NCBI GenBank assembly: GCA_037367355.1
Contig: CM074706.1
Span: 1,240,001 to 1,304,000 of the forward strand
DNA: 64,000 nt
Reading direction: 5' to 3'
DNA from: Neoscytalidium dimidiatum
Lineage: Eukaryota > Ascomycota > Dothideomycetes > Botryosphaeriales > Botryosphaeriaceae
The notes beneath the pieces are model-generated. The model was not told the DNA's origin. It was given only the letters and a program-made list of their open reading frames with translations, and did no database searches. Within the stretch, counting starts at the first letter, position 1. Each line of letters opens with the position of its first letter. Positions 44,375 to 56,394 of this stretch are shown in pieces. Position numbers and translations under genes: made by a program.

Positions 44375-44792
44375 AACGGTAGAAGGGAATAGACCAAGAG
44401 ATGATGACAATCTTGTCACTTAGTAGAAAGATAGAAAAAATTACTGGAAAAGGAAGAGACCTTTATCGAGATGTTTACTAAAGCGAGGTCTGCTCATCAA
44501 CAGGCCTGCATGTCAACCCTTCCTGCAACCAATTAAGATTTCGCGAGGCTATTTTAAGATGACCACCCTAAATATTATTGATTGTAACTTCCAACAAAAG
44601 TAGCGCAAGACTGATAGGATTCTTAATACTGAAGCTTGGCTCCGTCGGCACTGCCGCGGATATCCCCCTAGTTCCAGCACGGGGTGTTCTTTCCCGGCTT
44701 TGGAACAGTTTTCAGGTATCAAAAAGAACTCATCCAGGGAAGCTAGTCTAAATGATTTGTTGATAAAAGTAAGCCTCGCTAAGTCATTCTCA
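44375..44792. other. 3' region of the oxidoreductase gene
   Basis: AT-rich; no feature recognised. Confidence 0.45.
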
Positions 44793-45724
44793 TGTCACTA
44801 GAATACCTGAACGGCTATCTTGCACTTTCTTCATTCGTCAGTGAGCCAGAATACCAGAACTTTCGGCGCTTCAAGATCCTTCGCATGCGGGTGTCTCTTC
44901 GTAAGTAACATGAAAAAGCAAAATTCGAGGATACTGAGTCAGGTTGACCGCGAGGAAGAACGCACCTTGTGGCTTGGAGCTCAACGCCTCAGTGGATGAA
45001 AACTCCGAGCGAAAGGCAGTATTTGACATGTTTGAAGATGATTTTCAATCCTACGTTGTGTCCGAAGTCAATCTTCTCAAGCGTCTTATACTAATACATA
45101 GGTTTCTATGAAGACTCTTTTATGCAGCGTATTATGTGGGCGATGACGGCGGCAGAGCCGCATCATCACCACATGAAAGACATGCGAGAGTGGATGATTA
45201 ATTATATGTGCATTGCAAATTCGGAAGCAGCCTTCCTGGCTGCAGAAATTCCTGACCTAATTAGTGTGGGATGCGCATCTGACCGAGGCCTTGGCAAATT
45301 GTTCCTTTTGCGGAATGTGTGGCAATGATGTTCTGCAAGAGGCTGAGTATGATAAAATAGGTCTGTCGCCGCTTAGTTAAAGCAGTAAAGTACGGCTGCT
45401 GACGTTTATTTATAGCTCTTTGCGGGAGACTCGGGCCCTACTGAACTATGAATTTAGCCATCGACTACAAAAGCAGTGGCGTGACGTGCTTTTGCAGGTT
45501 TTTTGGCCGTTGTCCTTCTCATAGTTCCAGTTATCGTTTTACTAAAACGTGGTGGAATCTGCAAATTCCAGGTTCACCATCATTGTCATTGCTGCTTTCA
45601 CATTCATCTTTATATTGACAGCTATCAGTCTCGCTGGGATGGCTGAAATATTTGTAGCAGGAGCAACACATGCAGCTGTTCTGGTCTTGTTCGTCTCAAG
45701 GGACGGACTGAGCAGGACGACGTG
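44793..45724 (+). pseudogene. Degenerate DUF6594-family membrane protein relic
   Basis: Pieces in changing frames follow the order of fungal DUF6594 proteins. An ATG at 44793 starts MSLEYLNGYLALSSFVSEPE with YQNFRRFKILRMRVSL, followed by a GTAAGT donor. Next come QVDREEERTLWLGAQRL and VDENSERKAVFDMFEDDFQS. Further on are MREWMINYMCIANSEAAFL and AAEIPDLISVG. Finally two membrane-helix stretches occur, FTIIVIAAFTFIFILTAISL and AEIFVAGATHAAVLVLFVS, before a stop at 45722. Several stops and frameshifts interrupt it, for example a stop right after the LSG in the second block and a shift before the helices. In intact members these parts form a cytoplasmic helical region and two or three C-terminal helices of unknown function. 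Confidence 0.65.
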
Positions 45725-47654
45725 ATGCGGGTTGGAGGCCAGCGAGGTGAGTGAGTGATTGATTCGGCAGGCCAAATATATTTACGAATAGAACTGGCTT
45801 TTGACATTAAAGTCTATTCGCCTGATGTAAATGGTGCGAGTGAACTGTGAAACTGGATATGACCTAGAGGGTTACTATGTGCTAGAAAATCTCATCACGC
45901 TTGCATTGATGTTAGGCAATATCTTGAACCTTCTCTCTAGAGCCACTCATCACACATTCGCTGATAGTAAGATAAAGCATATCTCGATTATTATTATCTT
46001 CCTTTGCTTCGGTCCTGATGCAACTAAAAGAATTCCCCGAAGCCACTGTAGGTTGCTCGCAGGCTACAGAACGTTCATTGAGATTAAGACTAGGGATTCA
46101 TTGCAAGCTTCAAGTATGATACAGGACAGAGTATGCTATGTCAGAACGTCCTTCTCAATTCTATAGGATAGTGCGCCAGTAACGAATTTCATTAATCACA
46201 CCGTTCACGGAGCCTCTATCAATTAGTGGCGCGGTACTATCAGGTCGATTATATAGGATACATCCCACTACCAAGGATACCAGTTGGACCACAATCCAGC
46301 TACGCAATTTACGTTATCACCGTTGAGCACACTCACCACCAAGTAAGCTACATCCTCCCAAGTTACATGACGTCGCATCTCAGGCCAAGATGTTGTAGCT
46401 CAGTAGCGAGAGAGGAGGCTGATGTCCGCGGCCGCGCTGACATGGCACCCCAACGTCGCCTTTTATGACGCTCCAACGGTCCATCCGATAGGTCCTAGAG
46501 CCCTGCCAATTGAGAAGCTCGCGTGATTAGAATTGGAGATATTATATCCGGTATCCTCTCACGTGCCCGGCGGTACTTCGTAGACTATATCGCGGCGTGT
46601 TGCTTTCACAGTAGTGGCAAAGGATGCGTCGGCCGTCATGACGACATCGACTGGCCCCATGACTTTGACGCATCCCGCAGCATCCCAGCGGACAAGCCAA
46701 CTACTTCCGAGCAGCTGCGGGAGGTCTTGCTGGAATGCGGACCACAGTTGCTGGTTGAGTGTCTTAAAATCGAACAGGAGCGCGAGTTGAATACTGGCAG
46801 TTTTGGAGTCGTCGAAGAAACCCCTGTGAGGCTGCCGTTGCTGGTGGTCTGTACTATTCTTTTTACCTGATTTTGATGTTAATAATTACAATGATCAGGT
46901 TGATAATCCTGCTAATGTTTCACTCTTGCTGGGCAGCTTGTAATATATCTTTGTTGGGGTTCCAACTGGTGATGCAGTTTTGATGCAGATGCAGGACGGG
47001 ATTGCTGTATTAGAGGGATTGGGAAGCGGGTGCCTAAAGCCAAGAACGGCTAGCGGATTCTCGACTCTGCTTCCGGCACCACGCAACTGCTGTGCCGCAT
47101 AGATCATGTTGCCTATCATCCCGCAGAGCTTTGAGCTCAGCTCAAGCTGTCCAGTCGACGGATATTATAGCATGGCATTGGTTCCTCCCAGGCACCGCCA
47201 CACTCTAGTCCGACTGCTTTACTACCTTGATTATCATCGCTTCAACAGCCCATGCAGCCATGCACTTCAATCCACGTCTTTGTGTCGACAAACTGATTCG
47301 TCTTTGGAGATATCCCAGGAAGTGTTACTACGTGATCGCCAGAAAGAGACAGATAGTTGCACACGTGCGCGATGGGAGGGAAAACCTTTCAAGCCCGCTT
47401 CCATCCTCCCTATGCCAGTCAGGGCAGCCGCCCATGTAGCAAATGGACCCAATATTCTTCCTGCCAGCAGAAATTCGGACTTCAAATCTATGAATGCGTT
47501 CTTGCACCGGTGTTGTGCACCTCTTTCTTCGCCGACGCTGCGTTCGGCATGTGCATTGTACCATGAACGAGGACCACGACAAGGCCCGCTGCTGCATGGC
47601 TGAGCAAGTCGATGTCATCAGCGAACACAAGCACTACTCTCTTCCTCTTCATCA
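45725..47654. other. Gene-poor intergenic stretch
   Basis: Short frames only. A piece at 46640-46800 (SEQLREVLLECGPQLLVECL) has the look of coding sequence, perhaps the formyltransferase fold, but it is too short to assign. Confidence 0.35.
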
Positions 47655-47972
47655 GCGGATATTGCCCTCCTGCAGACCTGTTGAGCCGTCTATCAAGAAG
47701 CCGCCGACCTTCTTTACAGCGCCAATGTCTTCGACATTTTCCGCGATCAGACATTCTTCTATTTTGCTAGTAATATCCAGCCACAGCGCGTCGCCGCCAT
47801 ACAATCTCTCCACGTTACCTGGACTCACTGCCTTCACCCTGACCGATTTGACGGTGTCCTAGAGAATCTTCCAAACTGGTGGGAACACCGCTGGAGGCTG
47901 GCAGCTACCCAGATGCTCGGTCTCGAGTATGTTCGTATACGCCTGGATGGAGTTACAGAGTACATGTGGTGA
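47655..47972 (+). pseudogene. Relic of a DUF7730-type fungal protein
   Basis: An open stretch of 95 codons without ATG at its start reads AVYQEAADLLYSANVFDIF, then ASNIQPQRVAAIQSLHVTW, WWEHRWRLAATQMLGLEYVR and a stop at 47970-47972. This is the order of the conserved core of F-box-like fungal hypothetical proteins carrying DUF7730. There, a TCR-xxY-x-EA-x-x-LLYS-x-N-x-F block precedes a strand about leading to SL-x-x-x-W. Immediately upstream the conserved TCR site reads T-C-stop (TGA at 47682), as expected from a CGA to TGA change. The first half of the gene is not recognisable. Confidence 0.6.
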
Positions 47973-50133
47973 GATACTGAGGAACGTCTGCTCCAACCAC
48001 TTCTACCACTACGCGGCTTTCTCTCTTTCGAGATTGAATGTGCAAGAATGCCCTCGCCCAGATCATTTGAAGCCCAGTTTTGGAAGGTCTCAGATCTCGG
48101 GAGCAGCATCAAGGATATTGTGTGTGCTGGCCTCTAAGTTTTTTTTTTCTTCTCTATTAAACTGTCATAATCTTCAGAAGAATCGACTTATTTAAATTAA
48201 TTTAGACAAAAAATAACAATGCTAAGTGAGCGTATAGGGTTCAATTGTCTTTCCATCATGACCATAATTTCAACAAACATTGAAGGAGATCACCGATCTA
48301 TTAGATAGAACAACCAGAGAATCACAAGGCTCTGCTTACTGTCGGTCCGCAATTCCAACGTCTCCCTGCAAGTGCACATACAAAGTTTGTACGTGCGGTG
48401 TTATTTCATGAACTTCTTTAAACAGTAACTGTGCAACATCTCTCTGAAACTAGTGTCGCATCGACGTTGGCTTGACCGCTGGCCTTACTTCAAAGACACA
48501 TCCTAGTGCACGTGCCTGAATTAACAACAACATTATTGATAAGCTTACACCCGGCTAAAAATATCTATTCTGGTGCCGTATATGGTGTGTATCCGTGCAA
48601 AAAGCTCAAGGAACTCAAGCCAGGATTGACTTTTCTCAAAGCCGACAACCATATGTTTTTGGCTCTTGTAAGGACCACCATCAGTAATCTACAAAGACTT
48701 CTTTACTAGCCTCACATTAAAAAAATCAGGAAGCCTACTGATACCAGCAGACACATGTCTCCCGCCGGGTTATGAACGAAACCGAGTGGTATGCGGACTG
48801 CACAAAGTCAGGCTCAAGGATAAAGTCAAGATAATCAAGTCTGTGAAGCATTGAGTATCTAAGTTTGCAGTCCTCGGGATGAATGCCAGAGGTTTGTAGA
48901 TATATTTGAGTGGACCTTACGTGGGGAAGATAGTGTTTCTACACTGCGACATGAGCTGATAGAAGATACACACAAAAAGATGTCATTTCCTGACTTTCCT
49001 AAAGCCGTAGTTGCACAGGTGTAATGATGCGAGCCTTGATAGTTCGATCCCTTTCAGCGCTTCAGAGCTGGCTGCCGGTATCGTTTCAGTGCTGTGTTTT
49101 TACTTGAGAGCAGAATAAAGGTGCCCTCCGATTTCCAGACGTACTTACTATACCGATTCAAAGGAGGTTCATTAACTACGTTTCCGAGGGTAACTAATGG
49201 GATATATTAGTAGGCTAGAACTGTGAGGACCGTGTGGTAGACAGGGAGTCGACAGAGAGACGAAAGGCTTGGATTCGTAAACAGACGATTCGATAGAGAG
49301 GAGGTTTCGGTTGGCCGGCCTTGGTCGGGGTTTTACCCTCCGCCAGGGTTCCGCCGGCGATACGCCGGTGGCCTCCTCCTTACGATAGTCTATGGCTACC
49401 TATCTATCTACGGCCCGGCGTTTGACAAAAATTCAGGCACAAAGCTGATTGAGACTTGCGAAGCGAAGATATATGACACTAAGTATTTCATTTCTACTTG
49501 TTGACTTCGGTCAACCTCATAGACCATAATGTGTACTATCAGTATTCATTATTTTGCCTTCTGCAGTACTTCCAATTAAGGCTCCGTGTTGATCTACCTC
49601 TTGCTCCATTATTGCTTATGATGCAGAATGTCTGAATGACCACTGGCAGGATCAGATCTGCGTTGGAGAGACACAAAACCAGCGCCAGGCAGCAACCCCT
49701 CGGACAGGCTTGAGATCCCGGACTCATACCGGTCAGGCGGAAGACTACGCAGGAAACACATGCGATAAGGCTGTGCTGCTTCAGCTCCTTGCGTCGACAG
49801 AACATGTGGTGCTATCGCAACCAATAACTATCGTGGTAGGCGTCGCGCTAACCGCCGACCGCAGCTGTGCCGCACACGCTCACTTCAAACGCCAGGCAGA
49901 AGCCAAGCAAAAGTGGACTCCATCCAATCAAAACCACCGATCGTCTGATTCCATGCATTTGTGGAACATGTTGTCTCTGGCGTGGAAAAGGAGGGGTTAC
50001 ATGCAGCACTGCGTACTCGATACGCAAGGCTGGCTCCGCGTATAATTTGTAGCTCTGCCTTCCCCGATTCCATTCGCCCTTGCCTCTGAAGTATTGCGAT
50101 AACCATTACCCCTGATTTGATTGAGAACCTTAG
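47973..50133. other. Gene-poor intergenic stretch with a GC-rich hairpin cluster
   Basis: AT-rich and without supported genes. A GC-rich island at about 49297-49380 holds consecutive inverted repeats (separate entry). Confidence 0.45.
49297..49380. repeat. Cluster of inverted repeats in a GC-rich island
   Basis: Three inverted repeats follow each other: GGCCGGCC at 49313-49320; ACCCT-CCGCC-AGGGT at 49335-49349; CCGCCGGCG-ATA-CGCCGGTGG at 49351-49371. A GGAGG stretch on the left can pair with CCTCC on the right as an outer stem. It stands out from AT-rich surroundings. It might be part of a transposon end or LTR, but no terminal repeats or target duplication were found. Confidence 0.6.
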
Positions 50134-51892
50134 ATGGAATTTGAACCGAGACCTTCGAAGAATGACAAGAAGAATCGGAAGATGAAGGCGAAGTCGGCAG
50201 CAGCGTGGTTGACTCCCCAACAGGAAGACTTAGCGGCAGTGCCAGAGCCTCCGTTATCAGAGAATGCCCCGCCTCCAGCAGTGGAGGTTTCGCAAGATCT
50301 CCTTGCAGACGACAGACCCGATACTTCGTAAGCTTTTCTCACCTCGCCAGACCAGTGCAGACGGATTGAGGAGATAGTGCTATTCTGATACCTTACAGTC
50401 CATATACCAGTAGCACTGCAGAACTTCGCTTTGGCGCAGCAGGAGTACAGTACAATGTGCCAAGTGCTCTCCTGCCATCTTCACTTGCTCCGGACCACGC
50501 TTGTTATGGCTATCGTCTTACAGTCTACCTCTCCGACACTGATCCAGACATCGCGCACCCGCTCGTACACTTCCTCCACACAGGCAAATACCAGACTCTA
50601 CGAAGCAAAGAGGCAACAATGACAGCGAGACAAACCAGGGAACACAAACGCGCTCTGAGCATCTACGTCGCAGCAGGAAAATATGGATTGGGTGATCTAA
50701 AAGTCTTGGCAATGCAGAAAATCCTTTCCATTGAGTCCGACGTAGCGACTGAAGACATCCTGAAACAGCTAGAGGCAGTGTTTTCTGAGATTTCGGACGA
50801 TGATGATTTTTTGACAAACTATCTGACGGCTGTCGTCAAGAAGACCTTCTCGACCTCCGCGGATCCTTCGGAAAAGACATCTTGGCAACAGCTTGGCTCT
50901 CGGTTTGCAAGAGCAATGTTAACCAGTGCTGCAGCCATATTTGCCGACATGAAAGCGAACTCCTACAACACATACAGAACGAGCAATATGGAGGACCCCT
51001 CCCATGCAGAAGAGTCTTACCACATGCCGGCTCCTCCAGAGGATCCTGCAGTCGAGGCAGAGTGTCCTGCTTCGCTGGAGACGGCCAAGTCGGAAAGCTT
51101 TACACATGATTCGTTCTCAGTCATTTCTTGTAATGAGAGCAAGCACGAGGCTGTTTCCGATGAAGGAGAATGTGCAGTTGCTGTTCCAGCCACCGATATT
51201 GCCTGTAAGTACTTCTTGTATCTAGCGAAAATGACGGCTGTACTACGAATAGTGCTCACTCGATGGACACAGATGGAGAACCAGAACCTGAGCCATACAA
51301 AGCAGATGCACAGGCAGTGGTGGATGAGGGAAATGCTGGAGAACCGTTGGGACCAGCCGTCGAGGAAAAAGCCGCTGAGCAATATTCTGCGGTTCCGGAC
51401 AAGCCAGCTGGGGAGGAAGACTGCTGGGACGATTTTCCTATTTTGAAGAAGAAAGGCAAGAAGAAAGGAAAGAAGCACCTAGGAAGAAAAGATGCTGTGG
51501 CAGTTTTCGACGAGTATCCCCCCATCGAGATTGCAACAAAGCCGGAGGACGATCCTGCTTGTGTTGTGGAACCACAGATTGTGGGAGACACGTGTGTGTG
51601 TCCAATCTACGCAACTGAACCTGCGATGGAGGAACCACTACCACCTGCAGCTGAATGGTTTGAGGACCAATGGGCAATGCCAGTATCTTCAAAGAAGAAA
51701 AAGAAGAAAGGCTTGTGTGCTGCGTTCGAGCCTGTTGTCGAGCCCGTTGTCGAGCTTGTAGTCGACGAATGCAAAGACAGGGCCGAACATCTTACCGCGG
51801 GATGGGAGTCCTGTGACACGTGCCGCAATTTTGTCCTTAGCGTGGCTCAAGAGCAGCATCGAAAGGTCTCTGAAGCATGTTATGGGTACTAA
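50134..51892 (+). CDS. Fungal BTB/POZ-domain protein with lysine-rich repeats (539 aa)
   Basis: Three exons: 50134-50327, 50399-51204, 51273-51892. Introns of 71 and 68 bases have GTAAGC and GTAAGT donors and CAG acceptors, and all phases agree. The protein starts MEFEPRPSKNDKKNRK. The BTB-like region is at about residues 75-180: YNVPSALLPSSLAP, then LSDTDPDIAHPLVHFLHTGK and KRALSIYVAAGKYGLGDLKV. This is the typical fungal form in which D-x-D-x-D-x-x-H-x-x-VHFL-x-TG is conserved. The C-terminal third is acidic with two Trp-plus-Lys blocks (DDFPILKKKGKKKGKKHLGR and WAMPVSSKKKKKKGL), and it ends in a CDTCRNFVLSVAQEQ segment. BTB domains dimerise or bind Cullin-3. Its partner is unknown. The lysine blocks could act in nuclear import or nucleic-acid contact (inference). 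Confidence 0.8.
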
Positions 51893-54345
51893 TGCTGTCT
51901 ATAGACTGAAAGGAAGCTTTGCACGGTTGTTTAACAAGCCAAATTTTCTGTAGATGCGGAGGACTTTGATAATTTCTTTTCAAGATAACATGTCAGATTG
52001 GTCATCGATAGGTAGATTTCAGTCCTACAATTTTTGTTTTCTTTGTCATTCACTTGAAAGTGGTTCCCGCTCATGCAATCTATAGCTAAGGTTATGTGGA
52101 GGTTTATCTAGTAGGAGCTCATGCCATATCTACCGCTCCATTTCGCTAATGAATCCTAGAAGACCTGCCAGAACTGTGCATTGTCAACGAACTGGGAACA
52201 CACCAGATGCGCGGCACTAAAGACTCACGCGCAGATGCGACAGGAATAAAGCCAGCCACTGTGAATACCGTCGAAAGCTGGCCGCCTTTCAACACCCAGC
52301 TCATTGCGACGCTGGTTGAGATAACGCCCGGAATAGACCCGGCGATGGCTACCCTTCAGCCTGACCATGACTTGATGATTTAAGGTGTATGCCGGCGATG
52401 CTTCTAGCGTAACCGAAAAATCCAGTCAATGTGGACATGGGATTCCTGGTTAATAGGCTCGGGGTGATAGAAGTCCCATTGAAATTCTGCAAACGCATCA
52501 TGGTCGAGTTCAACCACTTCGTGTTGTGCGCTGCGATCTTTGGTGAACTAACCCATATTAATTCGTGCGATGGACGCTAATTTCTCAAACTCACCCTGAT
52601 AAGTTGAAATTTGCGGACAATTTTCAGCGAGAGCCATCGGCGCCAGACCCTGCACATGTCGTTTTAATAGGCGTCGTGCAATCTTGAGAAAAACATCCTA
52701 TCATTATACACCAGCCATGGCTCGCGCCGCATTTCTTCTTTCCTCTCTCTTCCTTTGTATAATCTGTGGTTTAGTGCGCTGATTTGGCTTCCAACATAAG
52801 CACCACTCGACGTCCTACGACAAAAGATGTTTAGAGAACATTTTGGAAGATCTGGGTCCCATTTATCGATTTCTTTTTCTTTTGTCTTACGGGAGGTGCT
52901 ACTCATGAGCCTGGAGTATGAAGTTGGTAGGTTATGAAGTCCTTGTCATCTGAGCCGATTGATGCTCCATCACAGCTTCGGGTGGCTCTGTGGAAAACAA
53001 AATCTCGCCCTTTGTGTGGCTCACGTGAGAAATAATGTAGAGGTTCGTTATTTGGGAATCGGAGAGCGACTGTAGAGTCGACAGATTTGCTCCTGAGCTT
53101 TGGATTGTGGGACATCACAAAAGAGTGTTGCGTACCGTCTGGTTGGTTCAGATCCTATTGGGATGGCTGAGAGGCCATCAAACCGTTTAAAATATGCCTG
53201 CGGTGGATTTTCACAAATATTGGTAGCGAGCGGGGTTGTTATTTGGTCCTCTTCTTCCAAATAGGGATGGAACTGGAACGCCATTAATACAGGGTTACCA
53301 GTGAAACCCTATCCCGTTGTCAAGACTTCGGTGGTCCCCAATAGAAGTAGATGAGGCTAAATGCTGACACCTATTCAGCTTTCAACTTTGCACATTTGCA
53401 TATTTCGCAGTGCTAATGAAAGTTATTATTGGACTGTAATATATCTTAGCAGGCAACAGAAGATGCAGGAAAAATCGATTGAGAAAATTGATGCTTCTCG
53501 TCAAATAAGCTTTTCTGTATCTTTGGCTCATACCTAGAGTGTCATTAACAATCATGATACTGTAATGTTCAAGAGATTTCATCAAATCGCAAAGCAAATC
53601 AATATAATGCACACATTTTGACACCTGCAGATAGGTGGGCGACCCTTTCGGACATTTCGTGTAGTGGCGTGGAGCTGTTTAGCTATATGATGAGATGAGA
53701 TGGCCAGTGGGCTGCCAGTCAAATGATCGGTAGGGTGAGTCTTGAAGCGCATGGCTCATTGGTATCACACCCTATTCAAGAGGGTAAGAAGTGTGTTATA
53801 TGAGACGATTCAAAGTGGAGTCCTGACTAACGGTATGCCTCAAAACCGCTGAAGTTACGTGAGGCTATCGCTGTTGCGCGTGCAAAGTGCTACTCATGTT
53901 CTTATGGATTTCGACGCTGATCACGGTTTCATGGTCTACAATTAAGGTTCAGATTTTTCCGAGATATTATTTCCCGACCCCCACCTTCCACGCCTTTTGA
54001 AGAGCTCCGAGGAGCGACCCTGGTGCGGGGTACCCGCCGAGGAGATAACGACTCGCCTATACCTTACCTTCGCGGTCATGTTACGAACGCCAAACTTCGC
54101 TTCTGCTACAGCTTCCTGTAGCGATTCGTACCCGCAGAAGAAGTAATTCCCATTGGCTTTAGGGAACATTGGTCTTCCTTTCAACCTTGACACATGATCC
54201 ATGACTCCTTTTGGCGTCAAAGGCGGCAGCAACTTCGAAGCGGTATCTGAGCTACGCTTGCCCAGCCCATAAGTATTTATTTTGTACCTCAACATCGCCG
54301 AAGCCCAGAAGCTGAGTATACTGCGCAGCTGTTACATCCTACATC
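51893..54345. other. Intergenic, possible coding debris on the minus strand
   Basis: No intact gene. The minus strand near 52230-52350 reads SIPGVISTSVAMSWVLKG and STVFTVAGFIPVASA, membrane-protein-like debris. Minus-strand frames of 71-117 codons at 52664-53284 and 53942-54295 lack recognisable motifs. The last 50 bases are the amine oxidase leader. Confidence 0.35.
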
Positions 54346-56394
54346 ATGAGCTCATTATCGCCTCCTCATCCGTTCGACCCCTTGACACCCGAGGAGATCC
54401 GCTTCGTAAGTCCGCACGGTTTCTGTAGTAACCGTCGCACATTTACAGTCTAGTCCTAATGAGTAAATCAGGCATCAGATACTATTCGCAATGAATCCAG
54501 CGATAACGAGGTTGTTTTCCGGGTCATCACACTGCTTGAGCCACGCAAGCAAGAGATGGTGTCTTTCCTTGAGATGGAGCACACCAGATCTGGGCCACTT
54601 CCAACTCCTGCACGTGTGGCCAAGGTCCAAGCTTATGTCGGAGTGCCGGGTGTAAAGAAGGTATTCACGGAGTACCTAGCAGATCTAAGCACCAAATCCA
54701 TCCTCAAGAAAGAAAAGCTTCTGGGAAAACACTCATACATCGATGCCGACTACATGCGCCAAGTGGAACATGCCTGTCTGGCAGATCATAGAGTCCAGGA
54801 AGAGATACAATCTCTCAAATTACCCGAAGGCGCCTCAGTTGTTGTCGAACCTTGGGCTTATGCGACGGACGGAATGAACGATATGAGTGAACGAACGACG
54901 ATGGTACGTAGGTGCGTGTGGAGACCCTGCCTCCATAAGCTAATTTTCGACGCAGTGCTGGTTCTACATGCGCTTGTCGTCGCACCTAGATTGGAACTAC
55001 TATGCTTACCCTCTCGATCTCTGCGCAGAAGTGTCCGAAGCGCTTGAGGTGGTTAAGATATACTATCTCCCATCAGGTGCAGACGAAGAAATCAGCAATG
55101 CCAAGAAAGACTTCGATACCCGGAAAATCCACACGAGCAGCGAGTACCACCCCGATCTTGCCCAAGAACGCCAATCTACCACACGTCCATATCATGTAAC
55201 GCAGCCTGAGGGACCCTCTTTCAAGTTCACTGGAAACCATCTTAGCTGGGAGAAATGGACGATGCGCGTAGGCTTTAACTACCGCGAAGGTATTACCCTC
55301 CATGATGTGCGTTATGACGGACGCAGTCTGTTTTACCGCCTCTCGCTATCTGAAATGTTCGTTCCCTATGGAGACCCACGGTGCCCATATCCCCGCAAAG
55401 GCGCGTTTGACCTGGGGAACGACGGCGCCGGCGTCAATGCGAACAACCTCAAGCTGGGCTGCGACTGTCTTGGCCACATCGAATACATCGATGCATGGCA
55501 CAACACGAGCTCCGGTGAATCACCGTCAGCAACTACGAATACATCTTCCTCTTCTACTTCAGCCAAGACGCCTCCATCCACTACGAAGTCCGCGCCACCG
55601 GCATCCTCTCGACCGCGCCCATCAACCTCACCGACCGTGTCCCCTACGGCACGCTCGTCGCACCCGGCGTCCTCGCGCCCTACCACCAGCACCTCTTCTG
55701 CCTGCGCATCGACCCGGCTCTCGACGGCCACCGCAACACGCTCGTGACCGAAGAATCGCACCCGCTCCCCTTCCCGGACGCGCGCAACCCGTTCGGCGTC
55801 GGCTACGCCACCACCACGACCCCGATCGCCCGCGAGGCCGGCCTCGACCTCGACATCGCGACGAACCGCGTCTTCAAGATCGTCAACGAGCGCGTCGCGA
55901 ACCCCGCCACCCGCACGCCCGTCGGCTACAGGCTGGTCCCGCACCCCAGCCAGCCGCTGCTCGCGCACCCGTCCTCGTTCCACGCCCGGCGCTCGCAGTA
56001 CGCCGCGCACGCCGTCTGGCTCACGCGGCACGCCGACGACGAGCTGTACGCCGCCGGCGCGCATACGATGCAGTCGCGTGGCGGTGAAGGCATCGCGTCT
56101 TGGATCGAGGCCAGGCGTGCTGATCCGACGCAGAGCTCGGACGTGCGGGATCAGGACATCGTGGTGTGGCATACGTTCGGGTCCACGCATAATCCGCGCA
56201 TCGAGGATTGGCCGGTCATGCCGTGCGAGAAGATGGTGGTGGGGTTGAAGCCGGTGAACTTTTTTGGGGGGAACCCGGGGCTTGATGTGCAGATTTCGGA
56301 GCAGGGGGCGAACAGGAGCGTGCTGGTGGGGGAGGATGAAGGGGAAGCGGGTGTTTGTTGTGAGCCGGCCGGAGGCGCGGGGAGTAAACTTTGA
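54346..56394 (+). pseudogene. Copper amine oxidase with internal deletion and frameshift before the TPQ site
   Basis: Exons 54346-54405 (MSSLSPPHPFDPLTPEEIRF), 54472-54903 and 54956 onward join cleanly (introns of 66 and 52 bases; TTMCWFYMRL at the second join). The catalytic domain follows: SLFYRLSLSEMFVPYGDP, FDLGNDGAGVNANNLKLGCD, HIEYIDAWHNTSSG. At about 55514-55519 the frame changes. The next block, ITVSNYEYIFLFYFSQDAS with the cofactor tyrosine codon at 55534, continues only in another frame to 56394. It keeps copper ligands YHQHLFCLRID and WHTFGSTHNPRIED. In relatives about 40 residues lie between these blocks; the DNA for them is absent, so no intron can explain it. As written the product stops at 55747 (427 residues with a Ser/Thr-rich false tail). 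Family enzymes oxidise primary amines to aldehydes, peroxide and ammonia, often in peroxisomes. Confidence 0.82.

Noticed and set aside
46523..46870. Frame with SEQLREVLLECGPQLLVECL, formyltransferase-like
   Set aside because: Only about 40 residues resemble the C-terminal part of methionyl-tRNA formyltransferase; the catalytic HPSLLP-type block is not visible. A profile search would decide.
49222..49440. Possible solo LTR (TG...CA-like ends)
   Set aside because: No five-base target duplication, no primer binding site and no second copy visible in the window.
52200..52430. Membrane-protein-like reading on the minus strand
   Set aside because: Two short hydrophobic pieces only, with frame breaks; family could not be named.
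53942..54295. 117-codon minus-strand frame with ATG
   Set aside because: Its start is only 50 bases from the divergent amine oxidase start and no family was recognised; an internal GTAAGG/CCAG pair suggests it may be spliced, but evidence is too weak.
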